Source of the DNA: Microterricola viridarii
GTDB taxonomy: Bacteria > Actinomycetota > Actinomycetes > Actinomycetales > Microbacteriaceae
NCBI RefSeq assembly: GCF_900104895.1
Contig: NZ_LT629742.1
Span: forward strand, 1 to 64,000
Direction: 5' to 3'
DNA length: 64,000 bases
Both the position numbers and the translations under genes were made by a program. The notes under the pieces are model-generated. The model made no database searches, was not told where the DNA came from, and saw only the letters and a program-made list of their open reading frames with translations. Shown one piece after another: positions 18,501-26,811 of this stretch. Each line of letters starts with the position of its first letter. Within the stretch, counting starts at the first letter, position 1.

Positions 18501-18506
18501 TAGAAT
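18501..18506 (+). promoter_or_regulatory. -10 element TAGAAT of a leaderless transcript
   Basis: TAGAAT ends 9 bases before the GTG at 18516, and no ribosome site is visible between them. Transcription would start at or close to the start codon, a common arrangement in actinobacteria. Confidence 0.55.
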
Positions 18507-18515
18507 TGGGGAATC

Positions 18516-19748
18516 GTGAGCACCTACTCTGACCTCCTCAAAACGGCTGGCGTTGCGCGCATCATCACGGCCCAACTCGTGGCCCGCTTCCCGTTCGGGA
18601 TGCTCTCGCTCGCGTTCCTGCTGCACGTGGAGCAGCAGACCGGCAGCTACGGAGCCGCCGGGCTCGTGCTCGCTGCCACCAGCGTCGGCCAGGCCATTGC
18701 CGGCCCGCTGACCAGCCGCCTGATGGGCCGCTGGGGCATGCGCCCCGTGCTCACGATCACCCTGGCGATCTGCGCGGCCATGGTCAGCACGATCGCTCTC
18801 GTGCCGATGTCGGTACCCCTCTACATGGTGGTCGGCGCACTGGCCGGACTCAGCATGCCCCCGATCCAGCCGGCCGTGCGCACCATCTACCCGAAGATGG
18901 TCAACTCCCGACAGCTCACTCCCCTGTTCTCGCTGGACGCGACCGCGCAGGAGATCATCTGGGTGGTCGGCCCCGTCGTCACCACCTTCGTCGCGACCCA
19001 GATCAGCACGGTGTGGGGCATCATGCTCGCCGTGATCTTCATGGTCGGCGGCGGCATCTGGTTCATCGTGCTGCCGGAACTCGGCCGGGTGCGCATCCCG
19101 CGCAGCAAGCGCAAGCTGGGTGCGGTGCTGCGCCGCCCGCCGGTACTGCTGGCGACGGGCGTCGGGTTCCTGCTCGTCGGGGCCTGCGCCGCCGTGGAGG
19201 CCGCGGTCGTCGCGACCTTCGGCCACGGCGGGGCCGAGGCCGGCATCGTGCTCGCGATCTTCTCCGTCGGCTCGATCGCCGGCGGCCTGGGGCTCGGCCA
19301 CGTTCCGATCGGCCCGTGGTCGACGGCCCGCCGCATGCTCATCGTCTTCGTAGGCATGGGCCTCGCGGCCGTGGTGATGGTGCTCGTCAGCAGCGACATG
19401 GTCTTCTGGTGGCTCTCGGCGGCCCTCTTCGTGGCCGGCATCGGCATCGCCCCGGCCCTGGCCGTGCTGTTCGCCATGGTCTCGGCCAGCGTCAAGTTCA
19501 GCGACACCGCCGAGGCGTACGGCTGGGTCGGCACCGGCCAGCTCATCGGCGCGGCCCTCGGCTCGGCGGCGGCCGGCTTCCTGATCGACAGCAACGGCGC
19601 GGTCGGCGGATTCTGGGCCGCCGCGCTCTTCGCCCTGGTCGGCTTCATCGTGCCGGTGCTCGCCAAGCGCTACCACCCGGACCTCCGCGGCCGCGATGCC
19701 AGCCCACTGCCCGACACCGAGGCGATCCCGGTCCAGCCGACCTCGTAG
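18516..19748 (+). CDS. MFS transporter
   Basis: This 410-residue major facilitator protein has about 12 membrane segments. The loop SRLMGRWGMRPVLT after the second segment is the MFS A-like motif. The two halves are separated by the basic loop RIPRSKRKLGAVLRRPP. It resembles poorly characterised actinobacterial efflux-type MFS proteins with no known substrate. The GTG start is chosen from the promoter position. It is followed after 141 bases by the amine-oxidase operon on the same strand, which makes a shared function possible but unproven. Confidence 0.85.
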   Translation: MSTYSDLLKTAGVARIITAQLVARFPFGMLSLAFLLHVEQQTGSYGAAGLVLAATSVGQAIAGPLTSRLMGRWGMRPVLTITLAICAAMVSTIALVPMSVPLYMVVGALAGLSMPPIQPAVRTIYPKMVNSRQLTPLFSLDATAQEIIWVVGPVVTTFVATQISTVWGIMLAVIFMVGGGIWFIVLPELGRVRIPRSKRKLGAVLRRPPVLLATGVGFLLVGACAAVEAAVVATFGHGGAEAGIVLAIFSVGSIAGGLGLGHVPIGPWSTARRMLIVFVGMGLAAVVMVLVSSDMVFWWLSAALFVAGIGIAPALAVLFAMVSASVKFSDTAEAYGWVGTGQLIGAALGSAAAGFLIDSNGAVGGFWAAALFALVGFIVPVLAKRYHPDLRGRDASPLPDTEAIPVQPTS

Positions 19749-19889
19749 TCGCTCCCCCGCGACGACGGCGCGCTGCCACGGCGCGCTGGCGGCTCGCTGG
19801 CGGCTTGCTGGCGGCGGATGCCGCGGGGCGGGCATGATGGACGGGAGCGCGCGGCGAGGATGCCGTGCGGCGAACGCCGAGACGGAGCG

Positions 19890-21344
19890 ATGATACGCGT
19901 GGGCACGACTGTTTTCGAGAGACGACGACCGGCGGCATCCGTGGTCGAGCACGCGCTGACCGGCACCCGGCAGGCCGCGTTCTGGCTGGATGACGTGCAG
20001 CGGCCGCGCCACCCGGAGCTGCGCGGGGCGGTGACCGCCGACCTCGCCATCGTCGGCGGCGGCTACACCGGGCTGTGGACGGCGGTGCTCGCCAAGCAGC
20101 GCAACCCGGACGCCCGCGTCGTGCTGCTGGAGGGCCAGCGGATCGGCTGGGCGGCATCCGGCCGCAACGGCGGGTTCTGCGAGGCCAGCCTGACCCACGG
20201 CCGCGAGAACGGCGAGAACCGCTGGCCGGAGGAGCTCGATGAGCTCGACCGGCTCGGCCTGGAGAACCTCGACGAGATCGAGGCGGCCAGCGCAGAGCTC
20301 GGCATGGACTTCGAGTTCGAGCGCAACGGCGCACTCGACATCGCCGTCGAGCCGCACCAGGTGGAGTGGCTGCGCGAGGCGGCGGCGGATGCCGCGGCGC
20401 GAGGCGACGACAGCGTCGAGCTGCTCGTGGGAGACGCGGCCAGGGCCGAGGTCAACTCCCCCACCTACCTGGCCGCGCTCTGGAACAAGCGCACCTCTGC
20501 CCTGCTGCACCCCGCCAAGCTGGCCCTCGAGCTGGCCAGGGTCGCCACCGAGATGGGCGTGCAGATCTTCGAGCACAGCCCGGTGCGCTCCCTCGACACC
20601 GACAAGGGCGCGGACGCGGGATCCGTCACCCTGCGCACCTCACAGGGCAGCGTGCGCAGTCGCCAGGCCGTGCTCGCCACCAACGTGTTCCCCTCCCTGC
20701 TCAAGCGCAACACCCTGATGACCGTGCCGGTCTACGACTACGCGCTGATGACCGAGCCGCTGAGTGACGGGCAGATGCGCGAGATCGGCTGGCAGAACCG
20801 GCAGGGTCTCGGCGATGTCGCCAATCAGTTCCACTACTACCGCCTCTCGCGCGACAACCGGGTGCTGTTCGGCGGCTATGACGCCGTCTACCACTACGGC
20901 AGCAGGGTGCGAGAGAGCTACGAGGACAGGCCGGCGGCGTTCGAGCTGCTCGCCAACCACTTCTTCACCACCTTCCCGCAGCTGGAGGGCGCCCGGTTCA
21001 CGCACAAGTGGGCGGGAGCCATCGACACCTGCACCCGCTTCTCGGCCTTCTACGGCACGGCGCGAGGCGGCCGCGTCGCCTACGCCGCCGGCTACACCGG
21101 GCTCGGGGTGGCGGCCACGCGCTTCGCCGCGAATGTGATGCTCGACAAGCTCGCCGGGCTGGAGACCGAGCGAACCCAGCTGCGCATGGTGCGGGAGCGC
21201 CCGCTGCCGTTCCCGCCGGAGCCGGCCGCGGCCCTCGGCATCAACGCCACCCGCTGGGCGCTCGACCGCGCCGACCACAACGACGGCAAGCGCAACCTGC
21301 TGCTCAAGACGCTCGACGCGCTGGGTCTAGGATTCGACTCATGA
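19890..21344 (+). CDS. FAD-dependent amine oxidoreductase (PuuB-like)
   Basis: This 484-residue flavoprotein belongs to the D-amino-acid oxidase fold family. The FAD-binding motif VGGGYTGLWTAVLA is at 55-68, preceded by FWLDD as in gamma-glutamylputrescine oxidases. GRNGGFCEAS follows, and the C-terminal FAD/substrate region reads KWAGAIDTCTRFSAFYG, then YAAGYTGLGVAATRF. It would oxidise an amine to an aldehyde plus ammonia and peroxide. The start at 19890 follows GGAG. It overlaps the cupin gene as ATGA, and an aldehyde dehydrogenase follows, so the three probably form an amine-degrading operon. Confidence 0.88.
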   Translation: MIRVGTTVFERRRPAASVVEHALTGTRQAAFWLDDVQRPRHPELRGAVTADLAIVGGGYTGLWTAVLAKQRNPDARVVLLEGQRIGWAASGRNGGFCEASLTHGRENGENRWPEELDELDRLGLENLDEIEAASAELGMDFEFERNGALDIAVEPHQVEWLREAAADAAARGDDSVELLVGDAARAEVNSPTYLAALWNKRTSALLHPAKLALELARVATEMGVQIFEHSPVRSLDTDKGADAGSVTLRTSQGSVRSRQAVLATNVFPSLLKRNTLMTVPVYDYALMTEPLSDGQMREIGWQNRQGLGDVANQFHYYRLSRDNRVLFGGYDAVYHYGSRVRESYEDRPAAFELLANHFFTTFPQLEGARFTHKWAGAIDTCTRFSAFYGTARGGRVAYAAGYTGLGVAATRFAANVMLDKLAGLETERTQLRMVRERPLPFPPEPAAALGINATRWALDRADHNDGKRNLLLKTLDALGLGFDS

Positions 21345-21694
21345 GCATTCTGGTTCCCGGCATCGTCAACGATGCGACATCCATCGCCCTCGCCCACGAA
21401 GCCGTCCCGGCCGAGCAGCGCATCGCCGGCAACCCGACGACCGGAGCGGTGGAGCTGGGCGAGTTCGGCGACGCGGAGATCGGCATCTGGGAGATGTCGG
21501 TCGGAACCATGAGCGATGTCGAGGTCGACGAGGTGTTCGTCGTGCTCTCCGGCCGCGCAACGGTCGAGCTCGAACCGGGCGGACCGGACGCCGAGACCAT
21601 CGAGGTCTCCGCCGGCTCCGTCGTGCGCCTGGCCGGCGGCACGAACACGATCTGGACCGTCACCGAGACGCTGCGCAAGGTCTACATCAGCTAA
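21341..21694 (+). CDS. Small cupin protein
   Basis: This single-domain protein of 117 residues has a cupin_3-type barrel. EVDEVFVVLSGRATVELEPG is the strand-turn core, and GTNTIWTVTETLRKVYIS closes the barrel. The metal site is poor: the usual His residues of motif 1 are absent, so catalysis is uncertain. Its start overlaps the stop of the amine oxidoreductase, and proteins of this type are often found beside PuuB-like genes. Its role in the pathway is unknown. Confidence 0.85.
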   Translation: MSILVPGIVNDATSIALAHEAVPAEQRIAGNPTTGAVELGEFGDAEIGIWEMSVGTMSDVEVDEVFVVLSGRATVELEPGGPDAETIEVSAGSVVRLAGGTNTIWTVTETLRKVYIS

Positions 21695-21734
21695 CCGGAC
21701 GCGCCCAAGCCTCGTGCAGCCCCCGCTCCCCGCC

Positions 21735-21740
21735 TAAGCT
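21735..21740 (+). promoter_or_regulatory. Possible internal -10 element TAAGCT
   Basis: TAAGCT lies 69 bases upstream of the aldehyde dehydrogenase start in the 114-base gap after the cupin gene. No clear -35 element is seen, so it is a weak call. Confidence 0.35.
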
Positions 21741-21808
21741 TGGGTGCAGTGCGCGTCGCGGCCCATCTCCCTGGTGGCGCGAGCGCCCCGAGAGAGGAAC
21801 GCACGAGT

Positions 21809-23170
21809 ATGTACGCAGTGGTCAACCCCGCTACCGGCGAGACGGTCACCAGCTATCCCACCCTCAGTGACGAAGGGCTGTCAGAGGCCATCGCCGCCGC
21901 GGATGCCGCGCACCGCGGGTGGTCTCGCAACTCGAGCGTCGCCGAGCGCGCGGCCCTGATCCGCCGCGTCGGCGAACTGCACGTCGAGCGCCGCGACGCC
22001 CTCGCCGAGATCATCGTGCGCGAGATGGGCAAGCCACTGGAGCAGGCGCTCGGAGAGGTCGACTTCAGCGCCGACATCTACGCCTACTACGCCGAGAACG
22101 CCGAGGCCTTGATGGCCGATGAGCAGATCACGCTGCGCGCCGGCGAGGGCTCCGCCCTCATTCGCCGCCGTTCGCTCGGCGTGCTGCTCGGCATCATGCC
22201 GTGGAACTTCCCGTACTACCAGGTCGCCCGCTTCGCCGGCCCGAACCTGATCGTCGGCAACACCATCCTGCTCAAGCACGCCGAGCAGTGCCCGGAGTCG
22301 GCCGCGGCCATCGAGCAGATCTTCCTAGACGCCGGCTTCCCCGTCGGCGCCTACGTGAACATCTACGCCTCGCACGACCAGATCGCCACGGTCATCGCCG
22401 ACCCGCGCGTGCAGGGCGTCTCGCTCACCGGCTCCGAGCGCGCGGGCGCCGCGGTCGCCGAGATCGCCGGCCGCCACCTCAAGAAGGTCGTGCTGGAGCT
22501 CGGTGGCTCCGACCCGTTCATCCTGCTCAGCACGGACGACCTCGACGCGACCGTCGAGGCGGCCGTGATGGCCCGCATCGACAACAACGGGCAGGCCTGC
22601 AACGCGGCCAAGCGCTTCATCGTGATCGATGAGCTGTACGACGCGTTCCTGGAGAAGTTCACCGCGGCGTTCACCTCCTACGCCCCGGGCGACCCGCTGG
22701 CCGACGGCACCGTGCTCGGCCCGCTCTCCTCTGCGGCGGCCGCCACCACCCTGCAGAACCAGCTCGACCGCGCGCTCGCCCAGGGCGCGACGCTCGTGGC
22801 CGGCGGCCCGCGCAACGGCAACTTCTTCCCCGCGACGGTGCTCACCGACATCCACCCGACGAACGACGTCTACCACGAGGAGTTCTTCGGCCCGGTCGCG
22901 TCCGTCTTCCGCGTCGCCTCTGAGGACGAGGCCGTCGAGCTGGCCAACGACACCCCGTTCGGCCTCGGCTCCTTCGTCTTCACGACCGACCCGGAGCAGG
23001 CGGCCCGCGTGGCCGACGGCATCGACGCCGGCATGGTGTTCGTGAACATCGTCGGCGCGGACGGCGCTGAGCTGCCCTTCGGCGGCGTCAAGCGTTCCGG
23101 CTCCGGTCGCGAGCTCGGCCGCTTCGGCGCCGACGAGTTCGTCAACAAGAAGATGATCCGCATCGGCTGA
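21809..23170 (+). CDS. NAD(P)-dependent aldehyde dehydrogenase (succinate-semialdehyde type)
   Basis: This 453-residue aldehyde dehydrogenase has catalytic Cys264 in [12 protein letters not shown] and general base Glu230 in LELGGSDPF; the nucleotide site includes MPWNFPYYQ. It is shorter than classical members (about 480-500) and resembles the YneI/Sad group of succinate-semialdehyde dehydrogenases. The start at 21809 is preceded by AGAGAGGA. It follows the amine oxidoreductase and cupin and would oxidise the aldehyde they produce. A second, longer dehydrogenase of this pathway lies at 51684. Confidence 0.9.
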   Translation: MYAVVNPATGETVTSYPTLSDEGLSEAIAAADAAHRGWSRNSSVAERAALIRRVGELHVERRDALAEIIVREMGKPLEQALGEVDFSADIYAYYAENAEALMADEQITLRAGEGSALIRRRSLGVLLGIMPWNFPYYQVARFAGPNLIVGNTILLKHAEQCPESAAAIEQIFLDAGFPVGAYVNIYASHDQIATVIADPRVQGVSLTGSERAGAAVAEIAGRHLKKVVLELGGSDPFILLSTDDLDATVEAAVMARIDNNGQACNAAKRFIVIDELYDAFLEKFTAAFTSYAPGDPLADGTVLGPLSSAAAATTLQNQLDRALAQGATLVAGGPRNGNFFPATVLTDIHPTNDVYHEEFFGPVASVFRVASEDEAVELANDTPFGLGSFVFTTDPEQAARVADGIDAGMVFVNIVGADGAELPFGGVKRSGSGRELGRFGADEFVNKKMIRIG

Positions 23171-23192
23171 TTTGTAGCCGGTCTGCGGATGC

Positions 23193-23233
23193 ATGGCCCC
23201 GGGACGCACGCGAACGCGGCGTGTCGGGGCCAT
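23193..23233. terminator. Hairpin terminator after the aldehyde dehydrogenase
   Basis: ATGGCCCCG (23193-23201) pairs with CGGGGCCAT (23225-23233), followed by TTTCC. It lies between the convergent genes ending at 23170 and 23281. Confidence 0.65.
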
Positions 23234-23280
23234 TTCCGTGCCCGCATCCGCGAACTGGCTGCGGATGCCGCAGCGGCACG

Positions 23281-23652
23281 TCAGCGCTTGCGGTCCAGCT
23301 GCTCGTCAATCTGCGCCTTGCGGAGCTGCAGGATGCGGCCGAGCAACTCGGCCGGAACCGGCTGCTCCGCGCTGAAGCGCAGTGCGCTGATGCTGTGCGA
23401 GAAGTCGGCGAGCTCGTCGTCGAACGCCGGCAGCACGCTGCCGCTGAACGGGTACAGCGCCAGGTGCGCCTTGGTCTGCATGGCGGCGGCATAGCCCTTG
23501 CCGCGGTAGAGCAGCGTCGGCATGCCGTAGCTCATGCCTTCTGTGACATCCGGGGCCACCTCACGGGCGATGTCGACGACCCGCTGCAGGGCGGCTCGGT
23601 CGGCCTCCGGTGCGATTCCGGCCAGGTACTCGGTGACGGTGCTCTCGGGCAT
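23281..23652 (-). CDS. DUF1801 (YdhG-like) protein
   Basis: This encodes 123 residues from the ATG at 23652. It carries the DUF1801 core: VTEYLAGIAPEADRAALQRV, then EGMSYGMPTLLYRGKGYAA, and a LALYPFSG strand. Members include the Bacillus iron-chaperone-like Fra and E. coli YdhG; biochemical function is poorly known. The chosen start begins the conserved domain. An upstream in-frame start would read through the dispersed repeat at 23688 and is unlikely. Confidence 0.85.
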   Translation of the reverse strand: MPESTVTEYLAGIAPEADRAALQRVVDIAREVAPDVTEGMSYGMPTLLYRGKGYAAAMQTKAHLALYPFSGSVLPAFDDELADFSHSISALRFSAEQPVPAELLGRILQLRKAQIDEQLDRKR

Positions 23653-23687
23653 CCCCCATGGTTGCACGTGGATGCGGGTTTCGCGAT

Positions 23688-23720
23688 GGTGGCTTCGGTC
23701 GCAACCTCCCTCGAGCCACC
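23688..23720 (+). repeat. Dispersed hairpin repeat, copy 3
   Basis: GGTGGCTTCGGTCGC and CCCTCGAGCCACC mark a diverged copy in which both stem ends change together (GGTGGC with GCCACC instead of GTTGGC with GCCAAC). That compensatory change suggests selection for the hairpin. It lies between the DUF1801 gene and rplA. Confidence 0.75.
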
Positions 23721-23747
23721 GAGGTGGCGACGGCATCCGGCAACGCA

Positions 23748-23779
23748 GAAGGGCCCGCCGCTTGCGCGACGGGCCCTTC
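23748..23779 (-). terminator. Terminator of the rplK-rplA operon
   Basis: GAAGGGCCCG (23748-23757) pairs with CGGGCCCTTC (23770-23779) across a 12-base loop, 17 bases after the rplA stop. Confidence 0.75.
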
Positions 23780-23795
23780 GAATGAAGCGGTGAGA

Positions 23796-24485
23796 CTAGA
23801 TGGCGTTGACGTCCAGGGGGATGCCGGGGCCGAACGTGGTCGACACAGCGCCCTTCTGGATGTAGCGGCCCTTGGAGCTGGACGGCTTGAGGCGAACGAT
23901 CTCCTCGAGAGCGGCCTTGATGTTCTCGTCGAGCTGCTCGGCCGAGAAGGCCGCCTTGCCGACGACGAAGTGCACGTTGGAGTGCTTGTCGACGCGGAAC
24001 TCGATCTTTCCACCCTTGATGTCGGAGACGGCCTTGGCCACATCCGGCGTCACGGTTCCGGTCTTCGGGTTCGGCATGAGGCCGCGCGGGCCGAGGACCT
24101 TACCGAGACGACCGACCTTGCCCATGAGCTCGGGGGTCGAGACAGCCGAGTCGAAAGCGGTGTAGCCAGCGGCCACCTTCTCGATCAGCTCGTCGCCACC
24201 GACCTCGTCGGCGCCGGCAGCGATAGCTGCCTCAGCCGCGGGGCCCGTTGCGAACACGATGACGCGAGCGGTCTTGCCGGTGCCGTGGGGCAGGATGACG
24301 GTGCCGCGCACCATCTGGTCTGCCTTGCGGGGGTCAACACCCAGCTTGAGGGCGACCTCAACCGTGCTGTTGAACTTGGCGGAACCGGTCTCCTTGGCAA
24401 GCGTGACTGCCTCGGTGGGGGTGTAGAACTTGTCGGCTTCGATCTTCTCGGCCGCGGCCCGGTAGGCCTTTGACTTCTGTGCCAT
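23796..24485 (-). CDS. rplA: 50S ribosomal protein L1
   Basis: This 229-residue L1 protein binds 23S rRNA at the mobile L1 stalk, where it helps release deacylated tRNA. The full family length is present, with the marks [37 protein letters not shown] and [11 protein letters not shown]. The ribosome site AAGGAG lies ahead of the ATG. It follows rplK after 76 bases in the conserved order secE-nusG-rplK-rplA. In many bacteria L1 represses its own operon by binding the rplK leader. Confidence 0.98.
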   Translation of the reverse strand: MAQKSKAYRAAAEKIEADKFYTPTEAVTLAKETGSAKFNSTVEVALKLGVDPRKADQMVRGTVILPHGTGKTARVIVFATGPAAEAAIAAGADEVGGDELIEKVAAGYTAFDSAVSTPELMGKVGRLGKVLGPRGLMPNPKTGTVTPDVAKAVSDIKGGKIEFRVDKHSNVHFVVGKAAFSAEQLDENIKAALEEIVRLKPSSSKGRYIQKGAVSTTFGPGIPLDVNAI

Positions 24486-24561
24486 GTTGTTCTCCTTGAG
24501 AGAATGTGGTCATCTGCGCCTGGCGGGCGCTGCCACGAGTGAAAGTTGGAGGGGGTTGGCC

Positions 24562-24990
24562 TTAGCCGACCGTGATGCCCATCGAGCGAGCGGTGCCCGC
24601 GATGATCTTGTCAGCGGCGTCGAGGTCGTTGGCGTTGAGGTCAACCATCTTCATCTCGGCGATCTCGCGCACCTGAGCGGGGCTGAGGTTTGCGACCTTG
24701 ACGGTGTGGGGGGTACCCGAACCCTTGGCAACGCCTGCAGCCTTCTTGATGAGCTCCGCGGCGGGCGGGGTCTTCAGGATGAAGGTGAAGGAGCGGTCCT
24801 CGTACACGGTGATCTCAACGGGGATGACGTTGCCGCGCTGGGCCTCGGTCGCCGCGTTGTACGCCTTGCAGAACTCCATGATGTTCACGCCGTGCTGACC
24901 CAGGGCCGGGCCGATGGGCGGGGCCGGGTTTGCGGCGCCGGCCTTGATCTGAAGCTTGATCAGACCAGTAACCTTCTTCTTCGGTGCCAT
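24562..24990 (-). CDS. rplK: 50S ribosomal protein L11
   Basis: This 142-residue L11 protein is of full length. The N-terminal [20 protein letters not shown] is the thiostrepton-region signature, and the C-terminal domain binds the GTPase-centre RNA. It sits at the base of the L7/L12 stalk and is needed for factor-dependent GTP hydrolysis and the stringent response. Its ATG has AAAGAGAG as ribosome site. The upstream 108 bases contain two hairpins that may be regulatory. Confidence 0.98.
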   Translation of the reverse strand: MAPKKKVTGLIKLQIKAGAANPAPPIGPALGQHGVNIMEFCKAYNAATEAQRGNVIPVEITVYEDRSFTFILKTPPAAELIKKAAGVAKGSGTPHTVKVANLSPAQVREIAEMKMVDLNANDLDAADKIIAGTARSMGITVG

Positions 24991-25014
24991 TGTTTTCTCT
25001 CTTTCTTATCGAAC

Positions 25015-25061
25015 GCTCCGGAAGCCGGAGCACTCTCCCGTTCGCTCGGACGCTCCGAGCG
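25015..25061 (-). promoter_or_regulatory. Two stem-loops in the rplK leader
   Basis: GCTCCGG-AAG-CCGGAGC (25015-25031) and CGCTCGGA-CGC-TCCGAGCG (25043-25061) lie back to back between nusG and rplK. Together they could form the L1 autoregulatory site, a partial terminator of nusG, or both. Homology to a known L1 target is not clear by eye. Confidence 0.5.
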
Positions 25062-25098
25062 ACGGTGGGCTGGAAATCTGTGGGGTGCTCTGGTGCTG

Positions 25099-26022
25099 CT
25101 AGAGCTTGGTGACCTGGTCGAAGCTGAGCTCGACCGGCGTCTCACGCTCGAACAGGGAGACGAGGACGATGAGCTTGCCGCTCTCCGGCTTGATCTCGCT
25201 GATCGATCCGGGAAGACCCGCGAACGAGCCCTCCTTGATCGTGATGGTCTCGCCGATCTCGAAGTCGACCTCGGCCTGCAGCACGCGCTGCGCACCCTTG
25301 ACCGCGCCGCCCTTGCCGCCCTTGGCAGCCGGGACGTCCTTGATCTCGACGAGGCTCTTCAGCATGCCGAAGGCCTCTTCGAAACGCAGCGGCGTCGGGT
25401 TGTGCGCGTTGCCGACGAAGCCGGTCACACCGGGGGTGTGGCGCACGACAGACCAGCTGTCCTCGTTGAGGTCCATGCGCACCAGCACGTAGCCGGGGAT
25501 GCGCACACGGGTGACCATCTTGCGCTGGCCGTTCTTGATCTCGACGACATCTTCCATCGGGACCTCGACCTGGTAGATGTAATCTTCCATGGCCATCGAC
25601 GCCTTGCGGTTCTCGATGTTCTGCTTCACGCGGCGCTCGAAGCCGGCGTAGGAGTGGATGACGTACCACTTGCCCGGCAGGAAGCGGAGGTCCTGGCGGA
25701 ACTCCTCGTACGGGTCTGCCTCGGCTTCTTCGTCCTCGACGGCCTCAACGGCGGCCTCGGCCTCATCGGCGGAATCAATGTCGAGTGCGTCGTCCACGAC
25801 GGCGTCGGCCTCGGGGTCGCTCGACTCGACGAGCGCGTCGAGAGCGGCATCCAGATCGACCGCAACCTCGTTCTCATCGAGAACGTGTACGGCGATGTGC
25901 TCAGCGGGCTCGACAGACTCTTCGGCCTCGGCGAGGATGTTGCCCTCCTGGGCCTCGTCCTCCTCAGCGGACTGCTCTGCAGCGGTCGCCCAGTCGGCGT
26001 CTTCGTACTCAGTCTTAGACAC
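25099..26022 (-). CDS. nusG: Transcription termination/antitermination protein NusG
   Basis: This 307-residue NusG contacts RNA polymerase, the ribosome and Rho. The first ~125 residues are a strongly acidic extension (EYEDADWATAAEQSAEEDEA), as in other actinobacteria. The NGN domain then begins around FLPGKWYVIHSYAGFERRVK, and the KOW domain ends with GSFAGLPGSISEIKPESGKL. The start is GTG at 26022 with GAAGGATTGAG upstream. It follows secE after 107 bases. Confidence 0.97.
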   Translation of the reverse strand: MSKTEYEDADWATAAEQSAEEDEAQEGNILAEAEESVEPAEHIAVHVLDENEVAVDLDAALDALVESSDPEADAVVDDALDIDSADEAEAAVEAVEDEEAEADPYEEFRQDLRFLPGKWYVIHSYAGFERRVKQNIENRKASMAMEDYIYQVEVPMEDVVEIKNGQRKMVTRVRIPGYVLVRMDLNEDSWSVVRHTPGVTGFVGNAHNPTPLRFEEAFGMLKSLVEIKDVPAAKGGKGGAVKGAQRVLQAEVDFEIGETITIKEGSFAGLPGSISEIKPESGKLIVLVSLFERETPVELSFDQVTKL

Positions 26023-26129
26023 TAAATCTCAATCCTTCGTGTATTGCGTTGTTCGCTGTTGCCGCTTGGTTTCCGTGATGCGCATCTGAGCACATTCGCC
26101 GCGAAAACCGAATCCGGCATCCAGTGGAA

Positions 26130-26405
26130 CTATCCCGCTGGAGTACCGAAGACCCACGTCACGCCGAGTGCGAACACCCAGTCCATGGCGTACACCAGAG
26201 CCATCATGATGGCTACGAACACCAGCACGACGCCGGTGTAGCTGAGCAGTTCCTTGCGGGTCGGGGTGACGACCTTCTTGAGCTCAGTCAGGACCTGCTT
26301 GATAAAGAGGCTGACCCGCGCGAAAGGTCCGCGCTTGATCTCGCGGTCTTTCTTGGCGTTCGCGACGACATCCTCACCGGGTTCGTCGACAACTTTTCGG
26401 GCCAC
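26130..26405 (-). CDS. secE: Preprotein translocase subunit SecE
   Basis: This encodes 91 residues from the GTG at 26405, chosen because AAGGTG lies 9 bases upstream. A charged N-terminal part precedes the SecE core RVSLFIKQVLTELKKVVTPTRKELLSYT and one transmembrane helix (VVLVFVAIMMALVYAMDWVFAL). SecE clamps SecY in the protein-export channel. The tRNA-Trp gene lies 42 bases upstream and is probably on the same transcript. Confidence 0.95.
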   Translation of the reverse strand: MARKVVDEPGEDVVANAKKDREIKRGPFARVSLFIKQVLTELKKVVTPTRKELLSYTGVVLVFVAIMMALVYAMDWVFALGVTWVFGTPAG

Positions 26406-26447
26406 CTGATTACACCTTTCGTGGGCCGGCGCATGCACACCGACTTG

Positions 26448-26520
26448 CAGGGCGGACAGGACTCGAACCTGCAACCTGCGGTTTTGGAGACCGCTGCTCT
26501 ACCAATTGAGCCACCGCCCT
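26448..26520 (-). tRNA. trpT: tRNA-Trp (anticodon CCA)
   Basis: The 73-base gene folds as a normal cloverleaf on the minus strand. Acceptor AGGGCGG pairs with CCGCCCT, the D-arm contains TCAATTGGTAGA, the anticodon loop is CTCCAAA with anticodon CCA, and the T-arm is GCAGGTTCGAGTCCTGT. The 3' CCA is not encoded (GCAA follows). Position before secE is conserved in actinobacteria. Confidence 0.97.
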
Positions 26521-26574
26521 AAGGGCTTGCCTTCAGTGCTGCACCCGCATCTCTGCGAGCACCCCACTTGAGAC

Positions 26575-26580
26575 ATTCTA
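26575..26580 (-). promoter_or_regulatory. Likely -10 element for tRNA-Trp/secE
   Basis: TAGAAT on the minus strand lies about 55 bases ahead of the tRNA. The rest of the 291-base gap 26521-26811 shows no gene. The start region of the flavoprotein at 26812 contains GAAAGGGG as a ribosome site. Confidence 0.45.
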
Positions 26581-26811
26581 CCGGTTTCGTCCGCCTGGCC
26601 TGCGCACTCCCCCGCACCCGAAACAGAGTTTCAGCACGAAAATAGGCGCAAAAAAGCTTGGCGGATTCAACAACCTCGACCAAGTGTAGGTCACAGCGGC
26701 GAGCCTGTAAAGCTGAGCGGATGCGGGCCCGTGGAGTACCGTTGATCACGGCCGTCTGGTAAAACGGGCCGAACTCCGGGCGGAAGAAAGGGGCGCGCCA
26801 CCGGCGCAACG

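Noticed and set aside
19781-19816. Tandem repeat of GCTGGCGG after the MFS gene
   Set aside because: Only three imperfect units of about ten bases; too weak to separate from high-G+C background.
18426-20576. A 716-codon open frame opposite the MFS transporter and amine oxidoreductase
   Set aside because: Composition is typical of antisense shadow frames at high G+C (His, Asp, Gly, Arg rich) and no motif is seen, while both plus-strand genes have clear family motifs.
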